Positions 1-6,153 of a stretch of DNA of 10,457 bases are shown here, one piece after another. The translations under genes and the position numbers were made by a program. Origin of the DNA: Mycobacterium sp. (GTDB taxonomy: Bacteria; Actinomycetota; Actinomycetes; Mycobacteriales; Mycobacteriaceae). Each line of letters starts with the position of its first letter. Position 1 is the stretch's first letter. The notes beneath the pieces are model-generated. The model made no database searches. It was not told where the DNA came from and saw only the letters and a list, made by a program, of their open reading frames with translations. Location: positions 1 to 10,457 of the forward strand of contig JAQSXQ010000132.1 in the NCBI GenBank assembly GCA_029256565.1, read 5' to 3'.

Positions 1-1
1 G

Positions 2-364
2 CCACCGGCCGAGCCGCTCCCGCCCCCACCGCCACCACCGGCCGAGCCGCTCCCACCACCGGCGACCGCCACACTGACCGAGGCCGCAGCACCGGTACCG
101 ACGCCCGTCCTCGCACCCGAAGCCGCGGCCGCTGCAGCGGCACCGATCGTCGACGCCGCCGCGCTCGCGGTGCCACCCGTGCCCGTCGTGCCTGCACCGC
201 CGGGCATTCCGATCGGCAGCGCGCTACCCGACATGGGTCTGCAATTGCCGAGCACGCTTCCCATACCGACGGACCTGGTGTGCGAAGGCACCGCATGGTC
301 GGCCGAGCGGTCGACCGAGCCCGGCGGCGAGACTCCAAGCGCCGGGCGACGCGACGACTGGTAG
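2..364 (+). CDS. Pro/Ala-rich protein, C-terminal end (5' partial)
   Basis: The frame beginning at base 2 stays open for 120 codons to a TAG at 362-364, with no start needed inside the window, so this is the tail of a gene that begins upstream. The first 65 or so residues are almost only Pro, Ala, Glu, Leu, Val and Thr, including two copies of an 11-residue Pro-rich unit (PPAEPLPPPPP, then PPAEPLPPPAT). The last part is less repetitive, with a segment reading GLQLPSTLPIPTDLVCEGTAW and then a polar tail. Low-complexity Pro/Ala tails of this kind are common in mycobacterial secreted or cell-wall-associated proteins, but no signal peptide or domain is visible here, so location and function are unknown. 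The next gene starts 27 bases after the stop on the same strand and may be co-transcribed. The frame is chosen because its codon positions follow the usual high-GC pattern and it stops just before the next gene. Confidence 0.62.
   Translation, partial: PPAEPLPPPPPPPAEPLPPPATATLTEAAAPVPTPVLAPEAAAAAAAPIVDAAALAVPPVPVVPAPPGIPIGSALPDMGLQLPSTLPIPTDLVCEGTAWSAERSTEPGGETPSAGRRDDW
4..54 (+). repeat. 33-bp-period direct repeat coding Pro-rich units
   Basis: An identical 18-base stretch (accggccgagccgctccc) lies at 4-21 and again at 37-54, a period of 33 bases or 11 codons. It is in frame and encodes the PPAEPLP core of the Pro-rich tail. The array may continue upstream of the window, so its copy number is unknown. 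Confidence 0.75.
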
Positions 365-375
365 CGAACGGGCTT

Positions 376-390
376 GCGGCATGATGCCGC
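376..390. repeat. 15-bp palindrome just before the tesB start
   Basis: The arms gcggcat (376-382) and atgccgc (384-390) are perfect reverse complements around one central base and end one base before the proposed GTG start at 392. The one-base centre is too tight for an RNA hairpin with all seven pairs, so a DNA-binding site or chance is more likely. It occupies the place where a ribosome-binding site would be expected, and no clear AGGAGG-like sequence is seen. Confidence 0.4.
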
Positions 391-391
391 C

Positions 392-1243
392 GTGAGCTTT
401 CCATCGCCGTCGCTGGCCGACGTGATCTCCACGCTGCAGGTCGAGCAGGTCGGCGACGGGCGGTTCGTCGCGACGCAACTGGACAATCCGGCGCATCACA
501 TCGTCGGCGGACACATCGCCGGGCAGGCGCTGATGGCGGCCAGTCGTACCGCCCCGGGGCGCATGCCGCACAGCGTGCACGTGTACTACCTGCGGGCCGG
601 CGACGCCCGGCTTCCCGTCGACTTCGAGGTCGTGAGGTCACGCGACGGCGGAACGCTGTCCACTCGTCGGATCACGGCGACGCAGGGCGATCAGGTGCTG
701 CTGGAGGCGCTCGCGTCGTTCAGCACCGAGGTGGGAGGGCCCGAGCATCAGAGCGCCATGCCGGACGCGCCGGACCCGGAGACGCTGCCTGCCATGCAGG
801 ACCAGCTCGCGGAGTACGCCGACGAACTCAACGGCTACTGGTTGCGGCCGTTGCCGTTCGACCTCCGCTACGTCGACGCGCCACCGCGTCTGGCGCTCGA
901 ACGTCCGGATCCGTCGCCGCGTCTGCGGATGTTCTGGCGGGCAACCGATTCCGTGCCTGCCGACCCCGTACTGCACAGCTGCCTGCTGACGTATCTGTCC
1001 GGGACGACGATGCTCGAGACGGCCCTGGTCATGCGGCGGGCGACGCCGATCACCACCTTCAACGCGCTCATCGACCACGCACTGTGGTTCCACCGACCGT
1101 TCGATCCCGCGGAGTGGGTGCTCTCGGATCAGTTCTCGCCGAGTGGAATCGACGGACGCGGCTTGGCCACCGCCACGATGTACGACCGGTCGGGACGGGT
1201 CATCTGCATCGCCACGCAGGAGCTGTACTTCGGCCGAAAGTGA
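392..1243 (+). CDS. tesB: acyl-CoA thioesterase II (TesB family, double hotdog)
   Basis: Predicted cytosolic enzyme of 283 residues that hydrolyses acyl-CoA to free fatty acid and CoA. Two hotdog domains are visible. The N-terminal one carries GGHIAGQ at residues 39-45 and a segment reading VHVYYLRAGD. The C-terminal one carries IDHALWFHRPF. By comparison with E. coli TesB (Asp204, Thr228, Gln278), the likely catalytic residues are Asp228, a Ser in the SPS motif (Ser249 or Ser251), and Gln276 in ATQE. The GTG at 392 is chosen because the protein then begins close to the family's usual N-terminus. A TTG at 374 would add only six residues. The sequence resembles mycobacterial TesB2 (Rv2605c) more than TesB1, but the neighbourhood is not one I recall for either, so it may be a third paralogue. 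It converges on ubiX with 12 bases between the stops, leaving no room for a separate terminator. A role with the UbiD module is possible but not shown. Confidence 0.88.
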   Translation: MSFPSPSLADVISTLQVEQVGDGRFVATQLDNPAHHIVGGHIAGQALMAASRTAPGRMPHSVHVYYLRAGDARLPVDFEVVRSRDGGTLSTRRITATQGDQVLLEALASFSTEVGGPEHQSAMPDAPDPETLPAMQDQLAEYADELNGYWLRPLPFDLRYVDAPPRLALERPDPSPRLRMFWRATDSVPADPVLHSCLLTYLSGTTMLETALVMRRATPITTFNALIDHALWFHRPFDPAEWVLSDQFSPSGIDGRGLATATMYDRSGRVICIATQELYFGRK

Positions 1244-1255
1244 GTCGTGCGCCGT

Positions 1256-1840
1256 TCACGTCTCCTCGGCGACGGCCGATCCGCCGTCCCAGCGCTTGAT
1301 GCCGGGCACCACGACGTCGAGCAATTCGAGCGCGCGCGACACGCTCTGATGCACGATGTCGTCGATGGTCGTCGGCAACGCGTAGAAGGCCGGCACCGGC
1401 GGCATGATGATGGCACCGTTCGTCGTCGCGCGGGCCATCAGGTCGATGTGGCCGGCGTGAAACGGCGTCTCGCGCAACATCAGAACGACGCGTCGACGCT
1501 CCTTGAGGCAGACGTCGGCCGCCCGGACGACGAGCCCCTCGCCATAACTGTTGGCGATTCCGCTGAGCGTCTTCACCGAACACGGCGCGACGAGCATGCC
1601 TGCCGACACGAAGGAACCCGACGAGACGGCTGCGCCGATGTCGCGGGGATGGTGGAGGTGGTCGGCCAGCGTGCGGACGTCGTCGGGGGAGTACGACGTC
1701 TCGTGGGCGATCGTGCGCTGAGCCGACGGCGTCACGATCGCATGCGTCTCGACGTCGGCGACCTGTCTCAGCAGTTCGAGGGCGCGGATGCCGTAGATGG
1801 CACCGGACGCGCCGGTGATGGCCACGATGACTCTTCGCAC
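1256..1840 (-). CDS. ubiX: UbiX/Pad1-family flavin prenyltransferase
   Basis: Protein of 194 residues, the usual UbiX length. The family joins a dimethylallyl group to FMNH2 to make prenylated FMN, the cofactor for UbiD decarboxylases. Visible motifs are the N-terminal Rossmann-like flavin loop with GASGA at 10-14, the segment APCSVKTLSGIA at 85-96, CLKERRR at 111-117, the LRET stretch with Arg123 and Glu124, and MPPVPAFY at 146-153. These include the expected phosphate and flavin binding regions, so the enzyme looks intact. The GTG start gives the typical beginning MRRVIVAITGASG and lies 3 bases after the stop of the DUF2390-like gene, so the two are almost certainly translated from one mRNA. 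No clear Shine-Dalgarno sequence is seen, which fits translational coupling. Two UbiD genes divergent from it are its obvious clients. The symbol names the family and does not imply ubiquinone synthesis. Confidence 0.94.
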   Translation of the reverse strand: MRRVIVAITGASGAIYGIRALELLRQVADVETHAIVTPSAQRTIAHETSYSPDDVRTLADHLHHPRDIGAAVSSGSFVSAGMLVAPCSVKTLSGIANSYGEGLVVRAADVCLKERRRVVLMLRETPFHAGHIDLMARATTNGAIIMPPVPAFYALPTTIDDIVHQSVSRALELLDVVVPGIKRWDGGSAVAEET

Positions 1841-1843
1841 GCG

Positions 1844-2374
1844 CTACGCCGCGCCATACCGGGCCGCGGCCGACGCGATCACGCCCACCGCGTCGGTTCC
1901 TCGGCGTTCCGGCCCGGGCGTTCCCGTGACGCGTAGGACCACCTCGATCGCTGCGGCGGCGCGTTCGGCGGCACCGCCTCCGCCGTCAACGATCCCCATG
2001 TCGCCGTCGAGTGAGGCCAGTTCCGCGAGCTCGAGCATCTCCGCCTGCAACTCGGCATCCTTCACCTGCTTCCGCAGGGCTTCGGTGTCCTCGGTCGGGG
2101 CGGGTGGGGGCCCGTCGCTCAGTCTGTTGCGTAGATCCCGCAAGGGCGCCACCACCTCTCGATTCCAGCGTCGAACCCGACCCGCGGCGCGGTCGACGTC
2201 CGACGTGGTGATGGTCCTGCCTCGGCGGGCGCCGAGGTAGGCCGCGAACAACACGAGGTTCACGTCGACCGCACACTGACCCTGTAGCGACAGGCACGCG
2301 GCCGAGACGCCGTCGGCACCGTAGACGCCGAGGGCGAAGCCGACGAACTCCGAGCGCTCGGTCATCGGTGGCAC
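1844..2374 (-). CDS. TIGR02444/DUF2390-like small protein upstream of ubiX
   Basis: Protein of 176 residues from GTG at 2374, or 173 from ATG at 2365. The ATG gives MTERSEF. The GTG has a purine-rich AAGGGG about 12 bases upstream, so the start is unsettled. In the 173-residue numbering, residues 7-49 (FVGFALGVYGADGVSAACLSLQ, then VDVNLVLFAAYLGARRG) match what I know of the TIGR02444 family, a short alpha-helical group of unknown function best known from proteobacteria. A Trp-containing segment (VRRWNREVVAPLR) follows at about 64-76, then a Pro-rich linker and a charged helix at about 91-117 that could form a coiled coil. The tail is Gly/Ala-rich. There is no signal peptide, membrane segment or catalytic motif. 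It stops 3 bases before ubiX, so it probably acts with the prenyl-flavin system, but what it does is unknown. The family assignment is from recalled motifs. Confidence 0.78.
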   Translation of the reverse strand: MPPMTERSEFVGFALGVYGADGVSAACLSLQGQCAVDVNLVLFAAYLGARRGRTITTSDVDRAAGRVRRWNREVVAPLRDLRNRLSDGPPPAPTEDTEALRKQVKDAELQAEMLELAELASLDGDMGIVDGGGGAAERAAAAIEVVLRVTGTPGPERRGTDAVGVIASAAARYGAA

Positions 2375-2375
2375 T

Positions 2376-2388
2376 GGTAGCGCCTACC
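2376..2388. promoter_or_regulatory. inverted repeat GGTAG-N3-CTACC, possible operator
   Basis: Two perfect 5-base arms around cgc lie immediately upstream of the DUF2390-ubiX start, in the gap between the two divergent transcription units. Its place suits a repressor site for the minus-strand operon. It is short and could be chance. No regulator gene is in the window. Confidence 0.3.
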
Positions 2389-2396
2389 CCTTGCCT

Positions 2397-2413
2397 CCGT
2401 GATCTTGGCACGG
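2397..2413. promoter_or_regulatory. inverted repeat CCGTG-N7-CACGG, possible operator
   Basis: This 17-bp element has perfect 5-base arms around a 7-base centre, near the middle of the divergent intergenic region (2375-2466). The size and spacing are typical of sites bound by a dimeric regulator, so one protein could control both the ubiX and ubiD sides. No convincing -35/-10 pair is visible nearby on either strand, so promoter positions are not called. Confidence 0.33.
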
Positions 2414-2466
2414 TTGTTCTGGTATTTGCTCGCCACCGTCACGCAGAGAGTATGGGGCCTCCCACC

Positions 2467-3900
2467 ATGGCGTTCCAGGATTTCCGGGAGTTCCTGCACG
2501 CGCTGCGTGTGGACGGTGAACTCATCGACGTCGACCGACCGGTCGCCTTGGAGTTGGAGGTGGCCAAGGCGATGCGCAAGAGCGCGTCGGTGGCCGGACC
2601 CGCAGTCGTATTCACCGACAACGGAACGGACTTCCCGTTGGTGGCCGGGGTCTACAACTCACGGGCGAAGGCGCTGATCGCCTACGGCTGCGACGAGGAC
2701 ACGGTCGTCGCGCACATCCTCGACGGCTTGGCCCACCGGATTGCACCGGTAGTCGTCGACGACGCGCCGGTGCACGAGAACGTGATCCTCGGCGACGACA
2801 TAGACCTCACGACGTTGCCGGTGCCGCGGTACAGCCCGGACGACGGCGGACCGTACATCACCCCCGGCATCGTGGTGAGCCGCGATCCCGAGACCGGTGT
2901 CCCAGACATCGGCCACTACCGCTTCGAGATCATCGACGCCAAGACGTTGTCGTTCATGGCCCAGCCATTCCACCGGTTCGGCAAGAACATGGCGAAGGCA
3001 GTTGCTCGCGGCGACAAGACGTTCCATGCGGCACTGGTCATCGGCGTCGACCCGATGCTGGCCTACACCGGTCCCATTCAGGTACCGGACGACACCAACG
3101 ACTTCGAGGTCGCCGGCGGACTCCGCGGCGCACCGGTCGAATTGGTGAAGTGCCGGACGATCGACGTCGAAGTGCCCGCCCGCGCCGAGTTCGTCATCGA
3201 GTTCGAGGTGGTCTTCGACACCACGGTCATGGAGGGGCCGCTGGGGGAGTACACCGGCTACTACACGCCGGCGTCGATGAAGCCGATCGCGCGACCGACC
3301 GCCATCACCCATCGCAACGGCGCCTACTTCCAGGCGCTGCTCACCGGTGTACCACCCACCGAGAATCACACGCTCAAGCAACTGGCCTTCGAGGCGTCGT
3401 TCCTACAGATGATGCGCCACCAGTTCCCGACGATCGAGAGAGTGGCCATCCCGCAGTCCGGGGGCGTCTCGTTCTACGTGGTGATCGCGATGCGTCCGAG
3501 GTACGCAGGGGAAGCGCGGGCGGCCATCCTCGCCGCGATGGCGACCAACGTGCGGCCCAAGACCGTCATCGTCGTCGACCCCGACATCGACGTGCAGAAC
3601 TCCGAGCAGGTGGAATGGGCGGTGTCCTTCCGCAGCCAGCCCGCGCGTGACGTGATCGTCGTCGACGGCCTGGGGGCAGGCCCGCTGGATCCGTCGATAG
3701 ACGAGTCGATTCCGCTGGACAAGCGCACCGGCTCCGCGCTCGGCATCGACGCGACCTATCCGTACGGCACCGTGATCAAGATCGCCGGTGACGCGTGCGG
3801 ACCGTCGGTCGCCGAACACGGCAAGGAGTTCGTCGAGGTGGCCGACGTTCCCGGCTGGCAGCAGTACGACTTCCCCGAACTCGACAACCACGGCAGGTAG
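2467..3900 (+). CDS. UbiD-family prFMN-dependent decarboxylase (first copy)
   Basis: Protein of 477 residues, the normal UbiD length. The family reversibly decarboxylates aromatic, heteroaromatic or alpha,beta-unsaturated acids using prenylated FMN, a divalent metal and K+. It begins MAFQDFREFLHAL, typical of UbiD N-termini. Compared with Aspergillus Fdc1 (Arg173, Glu277, Glu282), the catalytic set is Arg152 in GHYR, and Glu256 and Glu261 in MEGPLGEYTGYY. Probable metal ligands are His169 and Glu214. At the position of the Fdc1 Asn168 ligand this protein has Asp147. The VELVKC segment and the C-terminal GIDATYPYG, matching GLDAT of E. coli UbiD, are present. The ATG at 2467 is preferred because it aligns with the family start. 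An ATG at 2452 would add five residues, and neither has a strong ribosome-binding site. Its stop overlaps the SD of the SRPBCC gene. Substrate unknown; a quinone-pathway role is unlikely in this organism. Confidence 0.93.
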   Translation: MAFQDFREFLHALRVDGELIDVDRPVALELEVAKAMRKSASVAGPAVVFTDNGTDFPLVAGVYNSRAKALIAYGCDEDTVVAHILDGLAHRIAPVVVDDAPVHENVILGDDIDLTTLPVPRYSPDDGGPYITPGIVVSRDPETGVPDIGHYRFEIIDAKTLSFMAQPFHRFGKNMAKAVARGDKTFHAALVIGVDPMLAYTGPIQVPDDTNDFEVAGGLRGAPVELVKCRTIDVEVPARAEFVIEFEVVFDTTVMEGPLGEYTGYYTPASMKPIARPTAITHRNGAYFQALLTGVPPTENHTLKQLAFEASFLQMMRHQFPTIERVAIPQSGGVSFYVVIAMRPRYAGEARAAILAAMATNVRPKTVIVVDPDIDVQNSEQVEWAVSFRSQPARDVIVVDGLGAGPLDPSIDESIPLDKRTGSALGIDATYPYGTVIKIAGDACGPSVAEHGKEFVEVADVPGWQQYDFPELDNHGR

Positions 3901-3909
3901 GAGCACGAC

Positions 3910-4329
3910 GTGCCCGACATCGACCACGAGATCAAGATCGACGGACCGCCGGACCGGGTGTTCGCGGCGCTGACCACCTTGGGCGGGGTTACGGGGTGGC
4001 ATACGCCTGGCAGCCGCGGGAGCGGCGAGGTGGGAAGTGAATGGGTGTTCGCCTACGCCGGACATCCCGAATTCCGTTGGGAGATAGTCGCTTCGGATGC
4101 TCCGACCCGCGTGGTCTGGCGCTGCGTCCAGGGGCCGGGCGACTCGGTGGGCACCACGGCCACCTTCACGGTGGGCTCGGCCGACGGCCGCACGGTCGTG
4201 GAGCTCCAGCACGGCGGGTGGCCCGGCACCCACGGCAACTTCCGCAAGTGCAACACGACGTGGGGCGTGCTCCTGCATCATCTGCGCGACTACGTCGAAA
4301 CCGGCCAACCGGCAGCGGCCTTCGAGTGA
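3910..4329 (+). CDS. SRPBCC (START/AHSA1-like) ligand-binding-fold protein
   Basis: Protein of 139 residues, the usual length for a single-domain SRPBCC (helix-grip) protein. The pattern fits: an opening strand IDHEIKIDGPPDRVFAAL (4-21), a Trp-containing region at about 28-60, strands ending in TVVELQHGGW (95-104), and a long C-terminal helix starting near KCNTTWGVLLHHL (113-125) that is characteristic of AHSA1-like members. The fold forms a hydrophobic cavity that binds lipids, aromatics or polyketides; some members are enzymes, but no catalytic motif can be named here. The GTG start at 3910 is supported by a TAGGAG sequence at 3898-3903 that overlaps the stop of the first UbiD, with 6 bases of spacing, so translation is likely coupled. 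The second UbiD starts 28 bases after its stop. Being placed between two UbiD genes suggests it binds or delivers their substrate or product; that is inference. Confidence 0.85.
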   Translation: MPDIDHEIKIDGPPDRVFAALTTLGGVTGWHTPGSRGSGEVGSEWVFAYAGHPEFRWEIVASDAPTRVVWRCVQGPGDSVGTTATFTVGSADGRTVVELQHGGWPGTHGNFRKCNTTWGVLLHHLRDYVETGQPAAAFE

Positions 4330-4357
4330 TCGGCCCCCGCCCAACCAAGGGAACTAC

Positions 4358-6061
4358 ATGCCCCAGCAGAGCCTGAGCGACTTCGTCGACGACATGGAGA
4401 AGGCCGGCTTGCTGGTCCGCATCACCGACGAGAAGCGAGTCGACGAACTGCCAGCGGTGATGGAGGCGAATCCACTGACCGCCGTACTGGTGGAGAAGGT
4501 CACCGACTGCGAGTTCCAGTTCCTCGCCAACGCATACTCCAACCAGGACCAGACGGCATGGGCACTCGGATGCGACAAGAGTGAGACCGGGCGCCGGATG
4601 GTCGAACTCGGCAAAGGGCGCATCAAGCCCGAAATCGTAGACACCGCACCGTGCAAGGAGGTCATCCTCACCGGCGACGACGTGGATCTCACCCGCCTGC
4701 CGCTGTTCCTCCACCACGACCGCGACGGTCATGCCTACACCAACGACAACATGGTGGTGAGCAAGCATCCCGACACCGGCGTGTACGACTGGGGCATCTA
4801 CCGCAGCATGTTCCGGACGAAGAACGAGAAGTTGTTCGACATGACCTGCACCTCGCACCGGGCGCGACTGAACGCCCAAGCGGCACAGGCAAAGGGACAG
4901 AATCTCGAGCTGGCGATCGTGCTCGGCGGACCGCTCGTCGACAAGGTGGCCGCGTTGACCGGCGTCCCACCGGGCACCGACGACTTCGAGGTGCTCGGCA
5001 GCTTCTACGGCCACCCCGCCAAGCTCGTGAAGTGCGAGACGATCGACCTGCTGGTGCCCGCCAACGCCGAGATCGTCATCGAGTGCGAGCTGATGGCCAC
5101 CGAGGGCCTGACGCACGACGAGGGGCCCTACGGCGAGTTCACCGGAATGTACGGCGGAGGCATCAAGGCCAACTTCCGGGCCGTGGTGAAGGCGATGACG
5201 TTTCGCAAGGGCGGCATCTTCCAGCACGCGACCATCGGCGGCGACCATCCCTGGTACACCGACAACATGCTGCAGCTGCCGATGATCGAGTCCGATCTCT
5301 ACGGTGGGCTCGCGATGGCAGGCATCGACGTCAAGGAGGTTCGCGCCCCGCTCGGCGGGCTGTCGAACATCGCCTACGCGAAGATCAACACCCGCGGCGC
5401 GGGGGATTCCAAGCAGGCACTCGGCGTGATGCTGACCTGTTCGAAGCAGGGGCTCCCCAAGATCGCGATGGTCTTCGACGAGGACGTCGACATCTGGGAC
5501 GACAACGCCGTGCAGTGCGCGATGGCGTTCCGCTACATGCCGCACCTGGACACCGTGACCATCCCGAACTGCAACACGATGACGGTCGACCCGATGATCG
5601 GCGAGGATGCCGCGCCTGGCACCGCGTCGAAGATCGGGCTCGACTGCACCATCCCGATCAGCCCCAACTTCGTGCGATCCCACTTCGATCGGAGCACCGC
5701 CTTCGTGCTCGGTGACCCGCCGGCCGACGTGGTAGCGCTCACCGAGGACGAGTTGACCAGGGACATGGCGGCACTGATCCGGGAGGCGCCGCGAACGTGG
5801 AAGGAGATCCTTCAGCACTTCAACGGCCAGTCGTACAAGATCGTCTATCGCGCGTTCAGCAACCTTCGACACGAATTGGGGCGCTGCGACGACGCGCCGT
5901 GGTACCGCTACACGTTCTCCGACACCGACTTTGCGGTCCCCGTCGAAGAGTCCGAGCCGCACAACTTCGACCCGCGCCGCTACACGTTCTCCGACACCGA
6001 CTTTGCGGTCCCCGTCGAAGAGTCCGAGCCGCACAACTTCGACCCGCGTCATCGCGAGTAG
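4358..6061 (+). CDS. UbiD-family prFMN-dependent decarboxylase (second copy, extended C-terminus)
   Basis: Protein of 567 residues, clearly different in sequence from the first UbiD and longer than the usual 450-500. The ATG at 4358 follows an AAGGGAA ribosome-binding site (4347-4353) at good spacing. The catalytic set is Arg149 in WGIYR, and Glu255 and Glu260 in DEGPYGEFTGMY. Probable metal ligands are His167 and Glu211, with Asp144 where Fdc1 has Asn168, as in the first copy. The core ends near KIGLDCTIPISP. After it comes about 100 residues of extension with a segment RTWKEILQHF and an acidic tail. The last part holds a perfect 24-residue tandem duplication (unit RYTFSDTDFAVPVEESEPH plus NFDPR) at about residues 517-564, followed by HRE and the stop. 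It is probably in one operon with the first UbiD and the SRPBCC gene. It may be a separate enzyme or a partner subunit. Substrate unknown. Confidence 0.93.
   Translation: MPQQSLSDFVDDMEKAGLLVRITDEKRVDELPAVMEANPLTAVLVEKVTDCEFQFLANAYSNQDQTAWALGCDKSETGRRMVELGKGRIKPEIVDTAPCKEVILTGDDVDLTRLPLFLHHDRDGHAYTNDNMVVSKHPDTGVYDWGIYRSMFRTKNEKLFDMTCTSHRARLNAQAAQAKGQNLELAIVLGGPLVDKVAALTGVPPGTDDFEVLGSFYGHPAKLVKCETIDLLVPANAEIVIECELMATEGLTHDEGPYGEFTGMYGGGIKANFRAVVKAMTFRKGGIFQHATIGGDHPWYTDNMLQLPMIESDLYGGLAMAGIDVKEVRAPLGGLSNIAYAKINTRGAGDSKQALGVMLTCSKQGLPKIAMVFDEDVDIWDDNAVQCAMAFRYMPHLDTVTIPNCNTMTVDPMIGEDAAPGTASKIGLDCTIPISPNFVRSHFDRSTAFVLGDPPADVVALTEDELTRDMAALIREAPRTWKEILQHFNGQSYKIVYRAFSNLRHELGRCDDAPWYRYTFSDTDFAVPVEESEPHNFDPRRYTFSDTDFAVPVEESEPHNFDPRHRE
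5905..6048 (+). repeat. perfect 72-bp tandem duplication inside ubiD copy 2
   Basis: Bases 5905-5976 are identical to 5977-6048, a 72-bp unit repeated exactly twice with no spacer. It is in frame (24 codons) and lies just before the stop, so the reading frame survives and the protein gains 24 residues. Complete identity, including third codon positions, points to a recent slippage or unequal recombination event, or to an assembly error, rather than an old functional repeat. Confidence 0.97.
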
Positions 6062-6111
6062 GCGAGTACGCTCGGCGAAAACCGTTGACGGGCGCGATGA
6101 TTCCGGCTTGG

Positions 6112-6150
6112 GTGCCACGACCATGACTCAGGTCACGACGACCGTGGCAC
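6112..6150. other. inverted repeat / hairpin downstream of ubiD copy 2
   Basis: Perfect 8-base arms gtgccacg (6112-6119) and cgtggcac (6143-6150) enclose 23 bases. Inside the loop is a second small inverted repeat, TGAC-N4-GTCA (6124-6135). It begins about 50 bases after the ubiD stop. It could help end the ubiD transcript or be a protein-binding site; there is no T-rich tract. Confidence 0.4.
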
Positions 6151-6153
6151 TGC

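Noticed and set aside
1247..1936. A 229-codon plus-strand open frame opposite ubiX.
   Set aside because: It reads as an Arg/His/Asp-rich antisense shadow, while the minus strand encodes a full UbiX with all expected motifs.
4097..4357. Upstream extension of the second UbiD frame to 4097.
   Set aside because: It would overlap most of the SRPBCC gene, and its added residues are low-complexity. The ATG at 4358 has a good SD and gives a normal family N-terminus.
5905..6048. The 72-bp repeat as a CRISPR or mobile-element signature.
   Set aside because: There are only two contiguous copies, with no spacers, inverted ends or transposase, and the unit is coding and in frame.
6085..6113. TTGACG at 6085-6090 as a -35 element after the ubiD stop.
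   Set aside because: No TANNNT sequence lies 16-19 bases downstream, and no gene starts soon after.
4166..6124. A 652-codon minus-strand open frame opposite the second UbiD.
   Set aside because: Composition is the mirror image of the real gene (Val/Arg/Asp/Gly-rich), with no recognisable motif. The plus-strand UbiD has an SD and intact catalytic residues.
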